The notes below the pieces were generated by a model that was not told the origin of the DNA, did no database searches, and worked only from the letters and a program-made list of their open reading frames with translations. Of a stretch of 13,527 bases of DNA, positions 7,207 through 13,527 are shown one piece after another. Origin of the DNA: Flavobacteriaceae bacterium (GTDB lineage Bacteria; Bacteroidota; Bacteroidia; Flavobacteriales; Flavobacteriaceae); contig JAMOMG010000102.1 in the NCBI GenBank assembly GCA_027068695.1, forward strand, positions 1 through 13,527. The letters are read 5' to 3'. A program made the position numbers and the translations under genes. Position 1 is the stretch's first letter; each line of letters begins with the position of its first letter.

Positions 7207-8658
7207 TTAAAAATACTCTTTAGTTTGTTTTAAACAGTTTTGAATCATTTCAATTGCCGTATCAATGGTGGCCTTTTTTGTTCTAACAGAAAGTATTGCC
7301 ATTCGTATCACGAATTTACCATCTATTTTAGTAGAACTTAAAAAAACATTTCCATTTTCATGTATAAATGCTACCAACTTTTCATTGAATATATTTTCGT
7401 CTATTTTTTTTGAAGGATACCAAAAATAGCTAACTGTTAAATCGGGTTTGGGGCCTAATTCAAATCCTAATGTTTTTAATTTATTTCTGAAGTAAATGGT
7501 AAGTAATAGTTTTTCATTTAAACTCGCAATAAAAGGATCAATCCCATGTATTTGCAGCGGTAACCACATTCTTAACCCTCTATAATGTTTTGTTAGTTCA
7601 GGTGAAACATCCGATGGGTTTATTTGTGTAGCTACTGTATTAGCATCTTGCATATAGTCTGCTGTGTAATGATGGGAATGAAAAACAGCTTTTTTATCTT
7701 TAATCAATACGGCTCCTATTCCATACGGTAAAAACAATCCTTTGTGAGGGTCTATAACCAATGAATCTGCCAACTCTATCCCTTTGAAAAATTTCTTTTT
7801 ACTTTCAGTTAAAATAAAAAAACCCCCATAAGCTGCATCAATATGATACCATAAATTGTAATCTTTTGCTATTTCTCCTATTGCACTTAATGGATCTATG
7901 GCTCCAGTATCAGTAGTCCCAGCAGATGCAATTACCATAAAAGGATTCAATCTTTTTTTTAAATCTTCTTGAATTATGTTAGTTAGTTTCGCCGTATTAA
8001 TTTTTGAAAACTCATCCAATTCCAATAAACGAACCTTAATATCTTCTAAACCTATAATTCGAAGTGCTTTATGGATGCAATGATGCGCTTGCGGACTTAA
8101 ATAAATAACACTTTTTTGTATTTTTTCATTTTTAATTTGGTATTTATCTCTTGCTGCTGTTAAAGCAATTAAATTTGCTATTGAACCTCCTGAAGTGAGA
8201 TTTCCAACGGCTTCTTTTGGAAAATTAAAAATTTTCTTCATCCAATTTAACAACTCATTTTCCATTGTAACTGCGCCAGGAGAAGCATAATACATTCCTG
8301 CATATTCATTGGTAACACTTGCTAAAAAATCACCTAAAGCTGCAGTATAAATACCTCCACCTGGCACGTATCCCAAATGTTTTCCTGAAGCAGGTTTAAT
8401 TCCTTTTAAAACGACCTCTGAATTAAAATTGGCTAACAACTCTTTTAACGTTTTTTTACCCGAATTAAATGTTAGTTTTTCAATAACTGCATCTTCTTCA
8501 ACATAGGCAGGGTAAGCTTCTAAATTTTCAAGAAAGTGATTGGCAAATGCTCTAATTTGTTCGTTTAAATTTTCTCTTTCTTTAAAAGATGGTTCTAATT
8601 CTTTAGAAATTTTTTGAAGTGCTTCTATTTTATCTACTAAACTATCCATAACTGCCAT
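7207..8658 (-). CDS. group II PLP-dependent decarboxylase (aromatic-amino-acid/glutamate decarboxylase-like)
   Basis: A pyridoxal-phosphate enzyme of the Pyridoxal_deC family that removes CO2 from an L-amino acid or related carboxylate; the substrate is not determinable here. In the 483 residues the Schiff-base lysine is K306 in IDPHKG, the cofactor-stacking histidine is H192 in SPQAHH, and the aspartate that contacts the pyridine nitrogen is D274 in HIDAAYGG. The phosphate-binding segment TSGGSIANL (155-163) and ASAGTTDTG (244-252) are also present. DPHKG, in place of the NPHKW of animal aromatic-amino-acid decarboxylases, and the divergent N-terminal half argue against naming it DDC, GAD or tyrosine decarboxylase. 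A second ATG three codons downstream is an alternative start. It is the last gene of a tight minus-strand operon with 2 bases after rsmI. Confidence 0.9.
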   Translation of the reverse strand: MAVMDSLVDKIEALQKISKELEPSFKERENLNEQIRAFANHFLENLEAYPAYVEEDAVIEKLTFNSGKKTLKELLANFNSEVVLKGIKPASGKHLGYVPGGGIYTAALGDFLASVTNEYAGMYYASPGAVTMENELLNWMKKIFNFPKEAVGNLTSGGSIANLIALTAARDKYQIKNEKIQKSVIYLSPQAHHCIHKALRIIGLEDIKVRLLELDEFSKINTAKLTNIIQEDLKKRLNPFMVIASAGTTDTGAIDPLSAIGEIAKDYNLWYHIDAAYGGFFILTESKKKFFKGIELADSLVIDPHKGLFLPYGIGAVLIKDKKAVFHSHHYTADYMQDANTVATQINPSDVSPELTKHYRGLRMWLPLQIHGIDPFIASLNEKLLLTIYFRNKLKTLGFELGPKPDLTVSYFWYPSKKIDENIFNEKLVAFIHENGNVFLSSTKIDGKFVIRMAILSVRTKKATIDTAIEMIQNCLKQTKEYF

Positions 8659-8660
8659 TT

Positions 8661-9332
8661 TTACTTTTTCCCACTAACTACAACTACAAACTCACCTTTT
8701 GGAGCTTTTTGGGTGAAATGTTCTATCACTTCTGAAATGGTTCCTCGAATTGTTTCTTCATACAATTTGGTTAGTTCTCTTGAAACCGAAATTGAACGAT
8801 CTGAGCCAAAATATTCTGCAAAATGAGTCAATGTTTTTAATAATTTATGTGGTGATTCATAAAAAATTATCGTTCTGGTTTCTTCAGCTAACAAAATTAA
8901 ACGTGTTTGTCGTCCTTTTTTTACAGGTAAAAAACCTTCAAAAACAAATTTATCGTTAGGCAAACCACTATTTACCAATGCAGGAACAAAAGCTGTTGCG
9001 CCAGGTAAACATTCTATTTCAATTCCATTTTCAATACATGCACGTGTTAGTAAAAACCCTGGATCAGAAATTGCAGGTGTACCGGCATCAGAAATTAATG
9101 CAATAGACTCACCATTTTTTAAACGTTGTACAATGTTGTTAACTGTTTTATGCTCATTGTGCATATGGTGACTATGCATATGAGTTGTAATTTCAAAATG
9201 CTTCAATAACTTACCACTAGTACGTGTATCTTCGGCTAAAATTAAGTCTACTTCTTTTAAAACTTTTATTGCTCTGAGTGTAATATCTTCTAAATTTCCA
9301 ATGGGTGTTGGTACTAAATAAAGTTTAGACAT
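8661..9332 (-). CDS. rsmI: 16S rRNA 2'-O-ribose C1402 methyltransferase RsmI
   Basis: SAM-dependent enzyme that 2'-O-methylates C1402 of 16S rRNA in the decoding centre. It is a tetrapyrrole-methylase-fold protein with all family signatures: PTPIGNL (8-14), AEDTR (33-37), SDAGTPAISDPG (81-92), PGATA (110-114), GFLP (133-136), ESPHK (159-163), SRELTK (184-189) and KGEFV (212-216). At 223 residues it stops right after the core; E. coli RsmI is about 286, so the small C-terminal extension is missing, which I believe is normal for Bacteroidota. It begins 2 bases after the cupin gene and ends 2 bases before the decarboxylase, so translational coupling is likely. Confidence 0.95.
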   Translation of the reverse strand: MSKLYLVPTPIGNLEDITLRAIKVLKEVDLILAEDTRTSGKLLKHFEITTHMHSHHMHNEHKTVNNIVQRLKNGESIALISDAGTPAISDPGFLLTRACIENGIEIECLPGATAFVPALVNSGLPNDKFVFEGFLPVKKGRQTRLILLAEETRTIIFYESPHKLLKTLTHFAEYFGSDRSISVSRELTKLYEETIRGTISEVIEHFTQKAPKGEFVVVVSGKK

Positions 9333-9334
9333 AA

Positions 9335-9694
9335 TTAAATAGTTTCAAAAGTTTCAACAGTTAAATTACTTACAATATTTCCTGTATGCTTAATCGCTAA
9401 AGGTTCAAATAATAGTACATGAACTTCTTCATTTGCAATAGGTTTATGTTCTACTCCTTTGGGAATTATTAATAATTCCCCTTCGTTTAAAGTCACTTTT
9501 CTATCTCTAAATTCTATTACTAAACTTCCTTTTATAATAAAAAAAAGCTCGTCTTCATTTTCGTGTGCATGCCAAATAAATTCACCCTTTATTTTTGCTA
9601 ACAATAATTGTTGTCCGTTTAATTCTCCTATTTTCTTAGGAGTCCAATGTTCGTTAAACAATTTAAATTTTTCGGAGATATTAATTGGTTTCAT
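9335..9694 (-). CDS. small cupin-domain protein
   Basis: A 119-residue single-domain cupin. Metal-binding motif 1 is present as GEFIWHAHENEDELFFIIKG (37-56), giving H42, H44 and E49, and motif 2 supplies the fourth ligand H83 in PKGVEHKP (78-85). The fold is predicted to bind one divalent metal, so it could be an enzyme (isomerase, dioxygenase or similar) or a sensor; sequence does not decide between them. Similar stand-alone cupins in Bacteroidota are uncharacterised as far as I recall. It is the first gene of the minus-strand operon with rsmI and the decarboxylase and lies 300 bases from the divergent aspS. An AATCTTTG at 9776-9769 on the minus strand (7 of 8 to TAnnTTTG) is a possible promoter element. 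Confidence 0.85.
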   Translation of the reverse strand: MKPINISEKFKLFNEHWTPKKIGELNGQQLLLAKIKGEFIWHAHENEDELFFIIKGSLVIEFRDRKVTLNEGELLIIPKGVEHKPIANEEVHVLLFEPLAIKHTGNIVSNLTVETFETI

Positions 9695-9785
9695 ATATTT
9701 AAACGTTAATTTTTAGAAGTAACCCTACATCCCAAAATTTTAGATGCTCGTTTTATTTTGCTAAAATACAAAGATTTTTAATGAG

Positions 9786-9916
9786 TTTTGCGTTAAGGAT
9801 AGTAGCACTTCGACTGCGCTCAGTACAGGGTTATTTTTGAGCTCTTTTTATGCTTCTTTGGATATAAAAAAGCGAGTGCTGATAGCCTGACATTTGCCTT
9901 TACAAATGGAACGCCC
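9786..9916 (+). ncRNA. candidate structured RNA or conserved intergenic element upstream of aspS
   Basis: A non-coding stretch with nested complementary arms. Outer stem: GCGTT (9790-9794) with AACGC (9910-9914). Second stem: AGCACT (9804-9809) with AGTGCT (9875-9880), continued after a bulged T by CG (9811-9812) with CG (9873-9874). A small ACTG/CAGT hairpin lies at 9813-9824, a T-rich/A-rich hairpin around 9843-9870, and CATTTG (9891-9896) pairs with CAAATG (9903-9908). The order GCGTTA, GGATAG, AGC, then GCCTGACA and AACGCCC matches a motif I recall repeatedly in flavobacterial intergenic DNA. It may be the published flavo-1 RNA motif, but I cannot confirm that. The arms are short and the T/A-rich hairpin is weak. 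The aspS promoter lies downstream of it, so the element need not be part of the aspS mRNA. It could equally be a mobile or dispersed repeat element. Confidence 0.5.
9808..9830. repeat. GC-richer repeat-like stretch inside the structured element
   Basis: This 23-base stretch begins CTTCGACTGCGCTCAGT and then reads ACAGGG. It is much more GC-rich than its surroundings and resembles a short palindromic sequence I recall as widely dispersed between genes in flavobacteria (not searched). It forms the inner ACTG/CAGT hairpin and contributes CG to the second stem of the surrounding element. Confidence 0.5.
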
Positions 9917-9957
9917 AAAAAAAAACACTTATCTGTACAAACTATGTTGGAAATCAT

Positions 9958-9965
9958 TAAATTTG
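9958..9965 (+). promoter_or_regulatory. -7 promoter element of aspS
   Basis: TAAATTTG is an exact match to TAnnTTTG and lies 29 bases before the aspS ATG, which implies a leader of about 20-25 bases. No exact TTG sits at the usual -33 spacing (a CTG is at 9933-9935). It lies 41 bases downstream of the structured element. Confidence 0.6.
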
Positions 9966-9994
9966 CACTTTCTTTTTATTTTTAAAATACAAAA

Positions 9995-11743
9995 ATGTAT
10001 AGAACACATTCAAACGGAGAGTTACGATTAACAAATTTAGGTCAAGAAGTTACTTTGGCCGGATGGGTACAAAAAACACGTGATAAAGGATTTATGATGT
10101 GGGTTGATTTACGTGATCGCTATGGTATAACGCAATTGATTTTTGATGAAGAACGCACACCTAAAGAAATGATGGAAAAGGCGAAAACCTTAGGGCGTGA
10201 GTTTGTAATTCAGGTTAAAGGAGAGGTTATTGAACGTATTTCTAAAAATAAAAATATTGATACAGGCGAGATTGAAATATTAGTGAAAGAACTAACTGTT
10301 TTAAACAAATCTATTACACCTCCTTTTACTATTGAAGATGAAACTGATGGTGGTGACGAACTGAGAATGAAATACCGTTACCTCGATATTAGAAGGAACC
10401 CTGTTAAGAATAATTTAATTTTTCGTCATAAAGTAGCTATTGAGGTTCGTAAATACCTTTCCGATAAAGGTTTTATTGAAGTTGAAACTCCTGTTTTAAT
10501 TAAATCTACTCCTGAAGGTGCTCGTGATTTTGTAGTACCAAGTAGAATGAATGAAGGGCAGTTTTATGCGCTACCTCAATCGCCTCAAACTTTTAAGCAA
10601 CTGTTAATGGTTGGTGGAATGGATAAGTATTTTCAAATTGTAAAATGCTTTAGAGATGAAGATTTACGTGCAGACAGGCAGCCAGAATTTACGCAAATTG
10701 ACTGTGAAATGGCTTTTGTTGAACAAGAAGATATTTTAAACAGGTTTGAAGGTTTAACACGTCACTTATTAAAAGAAATTAATGGTGTTGAAGTGGGAGA
10801 ATTTCCAAGAATGACCTATGATGAAGCCATGAAAAAATACGGAAATGACAAGCCTGATATCAGATTTGGAATGGAGTTTGGAGAATTAAATGAGGTAACG
10901 CAACACAAAGATTTTGGTGTTTTTAACAATGCTGAACTGGTAGTTGGTATTGCAGTTCCTGGTGGAAATAAATTCACAAGAAAAGAAATTGACAACTTAA
11001 TTAAATGGATTAAACGTCCGCAAGTTGGTGCTTTAGGAATGGTGTATTCACGCTGTAATGAAGATGGCTCTTTTAAATCATCGGTCGATAAATTTTACAA
11101 TCAAGAGGATTTAGCTAAATGGGCTGAAGTAACAGGGGCTCAAAAAGGTGATTTAATTTGTGTTTTATCTGGTAATGCCGATAAAGTTCGTACACAATTA
11201 AGTGCTTTGCGTATGGAATTAGCTGAGCGTTTAGGATTGCGTAACCCAAAAGAATTTGCACCGTTATGGGTAGTAGATTTTCCATTATTAGAATGGGATG
11301 AAGAAACGAAACGCTACCATGCAATGCACCATCCATTTACATCTCCAAAACCTGAAGATATGGCGCTGTTAGATACTGACCCAGGAAAAGTACGTGCCAA
11401 TGCATATGATATGGTGTTAAATGGAAATGAAATTGGTGGTGGTTCTATACGTATTCACGATAAAGAAACACAAGCTTTAATGCTTAATCATTTAGGGTTT
11501 ACGCCTGAACAGGCAAAAGAACAGTTTGGGTTTTTAATGAATGCTTTTGAATATGGTGCGCCTCCACACGGTGGACTTGCTTTTGGGTTAGATAGGTTGG
11601 TTGCTATTTTAGGCGGACAAGAGACGATACGTGATTTTATTGCATTTCCTAAAAACAATAGTGGCAGAGATGTGATGATTGATGCTCCTTCTAAAATTGA
11701 TAATGAACAATTAAAAGAATTAAGTTTGAAATTAGATTTATAA
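9995..11743 (+). CDS. aspS: aspartyl-tRNA synthetase
   Basis: Class IIb aminoacyl-tRNA synthetase that charges tRNA(Asp) with aspartate using ATP in the cytosol. The 582 residues are the usual length for the bacterial type. In order: an N-terminal OB-fold anticodon-binding domain (about 1-105), the class II catalytic core with [10 protein letters not shown] (159-168) and [13 protein letters not shown] (172-184), motif 2 [18 protein letters not shown] (219-236), the bacterial GAD insertion domain in the middle, and motif 3 [15 protein letters not shown] (527-541). Position 31 in the anticodon domain is lysine (RDKG), whereas non-discriminating Pseudomonas enzymes have histidine there; this does not settle whether tRNA(Asn) is also charged. 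It is preceded by its own promoter and followed after 14 bases by an amino acid permease gene, so the two are probably cotranscribed. Confidence 0.97.
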   Translation: MYRTHSNGELRLTNLGQEVTLAGWVQKTRDKGFMMWVDLRDRYGITQLIFDEERTPKEMMEKAKTLGREFVIQVKGEVIERISKNKNIDTGEIEILVKELTVLNKSITPPFTIEDETDGGDELRMKYRYLDIRRNPVKNNLIFRHKVAIEVRKYLSDKGFIEVETPVLIKSTPEGARDFVVPSRMNEGQFYALPQSPQTFKQLLMVGGMDKYFQIVKCFRDEDLRADRQPEFTQIDCEMAFVEQEDILNRFEGLTRHLLKEINGVEVGEFPRMTYDEAMKKYGNDKPDIRFGMEFGELNEVTQHKDFGVFNNAELVVGIAVPGGNKFTRKEIDNLIKWIKRPQVGALGMVYSRCNEDGSFKSSVDKFYNQEDLAKWAEVTGAQKGDLICVLSGNADKVRTQLSALRMELAERLGLRNPKEFAPLWVVDFPLLEWDEETKRYHAMHHPFTSPKPEDMALLDTDPGKVRANAYDMVLNGNEIGGGSIRIHDKETQALMLNHLGFTPEQAKEQFGFLMNAFEYGAPPHGGLAFGLDRLVAILGGQETIRDFIAFPKNNSGRDVMIDAPSKIDNEQLKELSLKLDL

Positions 11744-11757
11744 CATAAATTTGAATT

Positions 11758-13524
11758 ATGGGAATAAAAGTCCATAAAAAATTAAATGAACTAGCCGCAA
11801 CAGCAATTTGTGGTAATGATATAAGTTCTTCTGTATTATATGTTTCAGCATTGGCCATTGCATTTGCAGGACAATATGCTTGGATTACATTACTTATTGT
11901 ATCATTAGTGTTATTTTTATTTCGAAAAATTTATGGAGAGGTTGTAGGTGCATTGCCTCTAAACGGAGGTGCATACAACGCCTTATTAAATACTACAAGT
12001 AAAGGCATGGCCTCTTTTGCAGCCGCTTTAACATTACTTTCATATATGGCCACAGCAGTGATTTCAGCAAATGAAGCCATTCATTATTTACATCATTTAA
12101 TTCCATCTATGCCTATAATTATTGCAACAATTGTATTGCTTGCTATATTTGCATCTCTTACCATTGGTGGAATAACTGAATCTGCCAAAGTCGCCATAGG
12201 AATTTTCTTGTTTCACTTGTCTTCATTGGTAATATTAAGTGGGTTTATTATTTATTTTTTAAGTAACAATGGAATTGAGTTGTTTTTAGAAAATTGGCAT
12301 TTCTCAGGAAATGGAGGTAGTATCTCTAATGCTATCTTTTTTGGTTTTGCAGCTTCAATGTTAGGTGTTTCAGGGTTTGAAAGTTCTGCTAATTTTGTTG
12401 AAGAACAACAAAAAGGAGTTTTTCCAAAAACACTAAAAAATATGTGGTCTATAGTAAGTATCATAAATCCACTTATGGCAATATTTGCATTAGCATTATT
12501 TACAATTCCTATACTGCAAAGTCCCGAATATCAAAATACGTTATTGGTAGAAATGGGAAAACACGTTGGAGGTAAATGGGTTGCTGTTTTGATATCAATT
12601 GATGCTTTTTTAGTTTTAAGTGGAGCTGTTCTTACAAGTTTTGTAGGGGTATCTGGATTATTAGAACGTATGACCTTAGATAGAATTTTACCTCAATTTT
12701 TCTTAAAGAAAAATAAAAAAGGAAGTTCTTACAGAATAATATTAATGTTTTTCTTTTTATCCATTTCAGTATTACTTATTACCAATGGAAATGTGAAATT
12801 ATTGGCTGGTGTTTATACTATTTCTTTTTTATCAGTAATGGTTTTATTTGGGGTAGGTAATATTTTATTAAAAGTTAAAAGGAGTAAATTACCAAGACCT
12901 GAGAAGGCTTCATGGCTTTCTGTTATAATTGCAATTAGCGCTGTTGGCTTGGCTCTTATTGGAAATATAATTATGGAACCTAAGGATGGTTTACCAAGTA
13001 ATTTAACTATTTTCCTAGACTACTTTATACCAACCATTCTTTTTATTATTTTTATGCTAAATAGAACTGTTTTACTAACATTCTTATTAAATGTAATGCA
13101 TACTATTTTTGATCCTGTTCGTAATTTTGTTTTAAAAACTGATAAAAAAATCTTAAAGACCATTAATAAAATAAATTCGCAAGAATTTGTATTTTTCACC
13201 AAAGGAGATAAAATATCTACGTTAAATAAAGTGATGCTTTATATCTTGAAAAATGAACATACTAAAAAAATTAAAATTGTTATTGCTTTAGAAAAAGGTC
13301 AAAAAGTACCTGAAAATTTACCTCAAGAAATAGATTTTTTAGATAGAGAATATCCTGAAATAGCTATTGAGTTTTTAATAGTTGAAGGGAAATTTAGTCC
13401 AGAACTCATTAAAGAACTTTCTAAAAAATGGAATATTCCTATTAACTTTATGTTTATTGGGTCACCAAGTGATAAATTCCCTTATAAAATAGAAGAGTTA
13501 GGTGGTGTTAGATTGATAATATAA
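11758..13524 (+). CDS. APC-superfamily amino acid permease with soluble C-terminal domain
   Basis: Inner-membrane secondary transporter of the amino acid-polyamine-organocation superfamily. About twelve hydrophobic segments span residues 24 to 435. The broken first helix carries CGNDISSSVLY (18-28), the loop after helix 2 has the family signature ALPLNGGAYN (65-74), and helix 6 has FFGFAASMLGVSGFES (194-209) followed by an acidic EE (215-216). Residues from about 440 to 588 form a soluble, probably cytosolic, domain with alternating strands and helices, ending IPINFMFIGSP (560-570) and GGVRLII (582-588). I recall this tail from other bacterial permeases of this type, but its role is unknown. 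The substrate cannot be named; the link to aspS is only genomic. The gene is complete, with TAA at 13522-13524, three bases before the window ends. Confidence 0.92.
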   Translation: MGIKVHKKLNELAATAICGNDISSSVLYVSALAIAFAGQYAWITLLIVSLVLFLFRKIYGEVVGALPLNGGAYNALLNTTSKGMASFAAALTLLSYMATAVISANEAIHYLHHLIPSMPIIIATIVLLAIFASLTIGGITESAKVAIGIFLFHLSSLVILSGFIIYFLSNNGIELFLENWHFSGNGGSISNAIFFGFAASMLGVSGFESSANFVEEQQKGVFPKTLKNMWSIVSIINPLMAIFALALFTIPILQSPEYQNTLLVEMGKHVGGKWVAVLISIDAFLVLSGAVLTSFVGVSGLLERMTLDRILPQFFLKKNKKGSSYRIILMFFFLSISVLLITNGNVKLLAGVYTISFLSVMVLFGVGNILLKVKRSKLPRPEKASWLSVIIAISAVGLALIGNIIMEPKDGLPSNLTIFLDYFIPTILFIIFMLNRTVLLTFLLNVMHTIFDPVRNFVLKTDKKILKTINKINSQEFVFFTKGDKISTLNKVMLYILKNEHTKKIKIVIALEKGQKVPENLPQEIDFLDREYPEIAIEFLIVEGKFSPELIKELSKKWNIPINFMFIGSPSDKFPYKIEELGGVRLII

Positions 13525-13527
13525 GTC

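Noticed and set aside
8750..8959. 69-codon open frame on the plus strand
   Set aside because: It is antisense to the 3' half of rsmI, with no recognisable product and no promoter.
9459..9716. 85-codon open frame on the plus strand
   Set aside because: It is antisense to the cupin gene, whose metal-binding motifs lie in the opposite frame.
11115..11336. 73-codon open frame on the minus strand
   Set aside because: It lies inside aspS on the opposite strand; the sense frame is an intact conserved synthetase.
11488..11775. 95-codon open frame on the minus strand spanning the aspS and permease junction
   Set aside because: Nearly all of it is antisense to motif 3 and the end of aspS, with no family resemblance.
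12252..12464. 70-codon open frame on the minus strand
   Set aside because: It is antisense to the conserved helix 6 region of the permease.
13020..13202. 60-codon open frame on the minus strand
   Set aside because: It is antisense to the permease, short and low in complexity.

Overview
The window looks like an ordinary chromosomal segment of a Bacteroidota member, most likely a marine or environmental Flavobacteriaceae species. I infer this from four things: strongly AT-rich DNA in both genes and gaps; start codons preceded by A/T-rich leaders with no Shine-Dalgarno GGAGG; two exact matches to the Bacteroidota -7 promoter element TAnnTTTG (before the DEAD-box helicase and before aspS); and short palindromic repeats of a kind I associate with flavobacterial genomes. 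I cannot name the genus. No phage, plasmid, CRISPR, transposase, tRNA or rRNA gene is visible.

Layout. Positions 71-3330 (+) hold a close-packed set: a K+ channel subunit (TrkH/KtrB type), its single-RCK regulator (TrkA/KtrA type), an exported thioredoxin-fold protein and a small VF530-family protein. Positions 3410-4645 (+) hold an RhlE-type DEAD-box RNA helicase with its own promoter. Positions 4646-4848 are a gene-free gap with a palindromic repeat. At 4849-5775 (-) is the 23S rRNA m6A1618 methyltransferase RlmF, divergent from a YqhD-type NADPH aldehyde reductase at 5884-7044 (+). Positions 7045-7206 are a convergent gap with a repeat hairpin followed by a strong bidirectional terminator. 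Positions 9694-7207 (-) are a three-gene operon with 2-base gaps: cupin, rsmI and a group II PLP-dependent decarboxylase. Positions 9695-9994 are a divergent gap holding a candidate structured RNA or flavobacterial conserved element and the aspS promoter. Positions 9995-13524 (+) hold aspS and an APC-family amino acid permease with a soluble C-terminal domain.

Functionally the window mixes translation and RNA metabolism (RlmF, RsmI, AspRS, RNA helicase), ion and amino acid transport (KtrAB-like, APC permease) and small-molecule redox or decarboxylation chemistry (YqhD, PLP decarboxylase, cupin, thioredoxin-fold protein). All twelve protein genes are intact and complete. The least explained piece is the roughly 130-base element upstream of aspS: it has nested complementary arms and carries a GC-richer repeat-like stretch inside one of them. 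Apart from that I see no strong evidence of an undescribed system.
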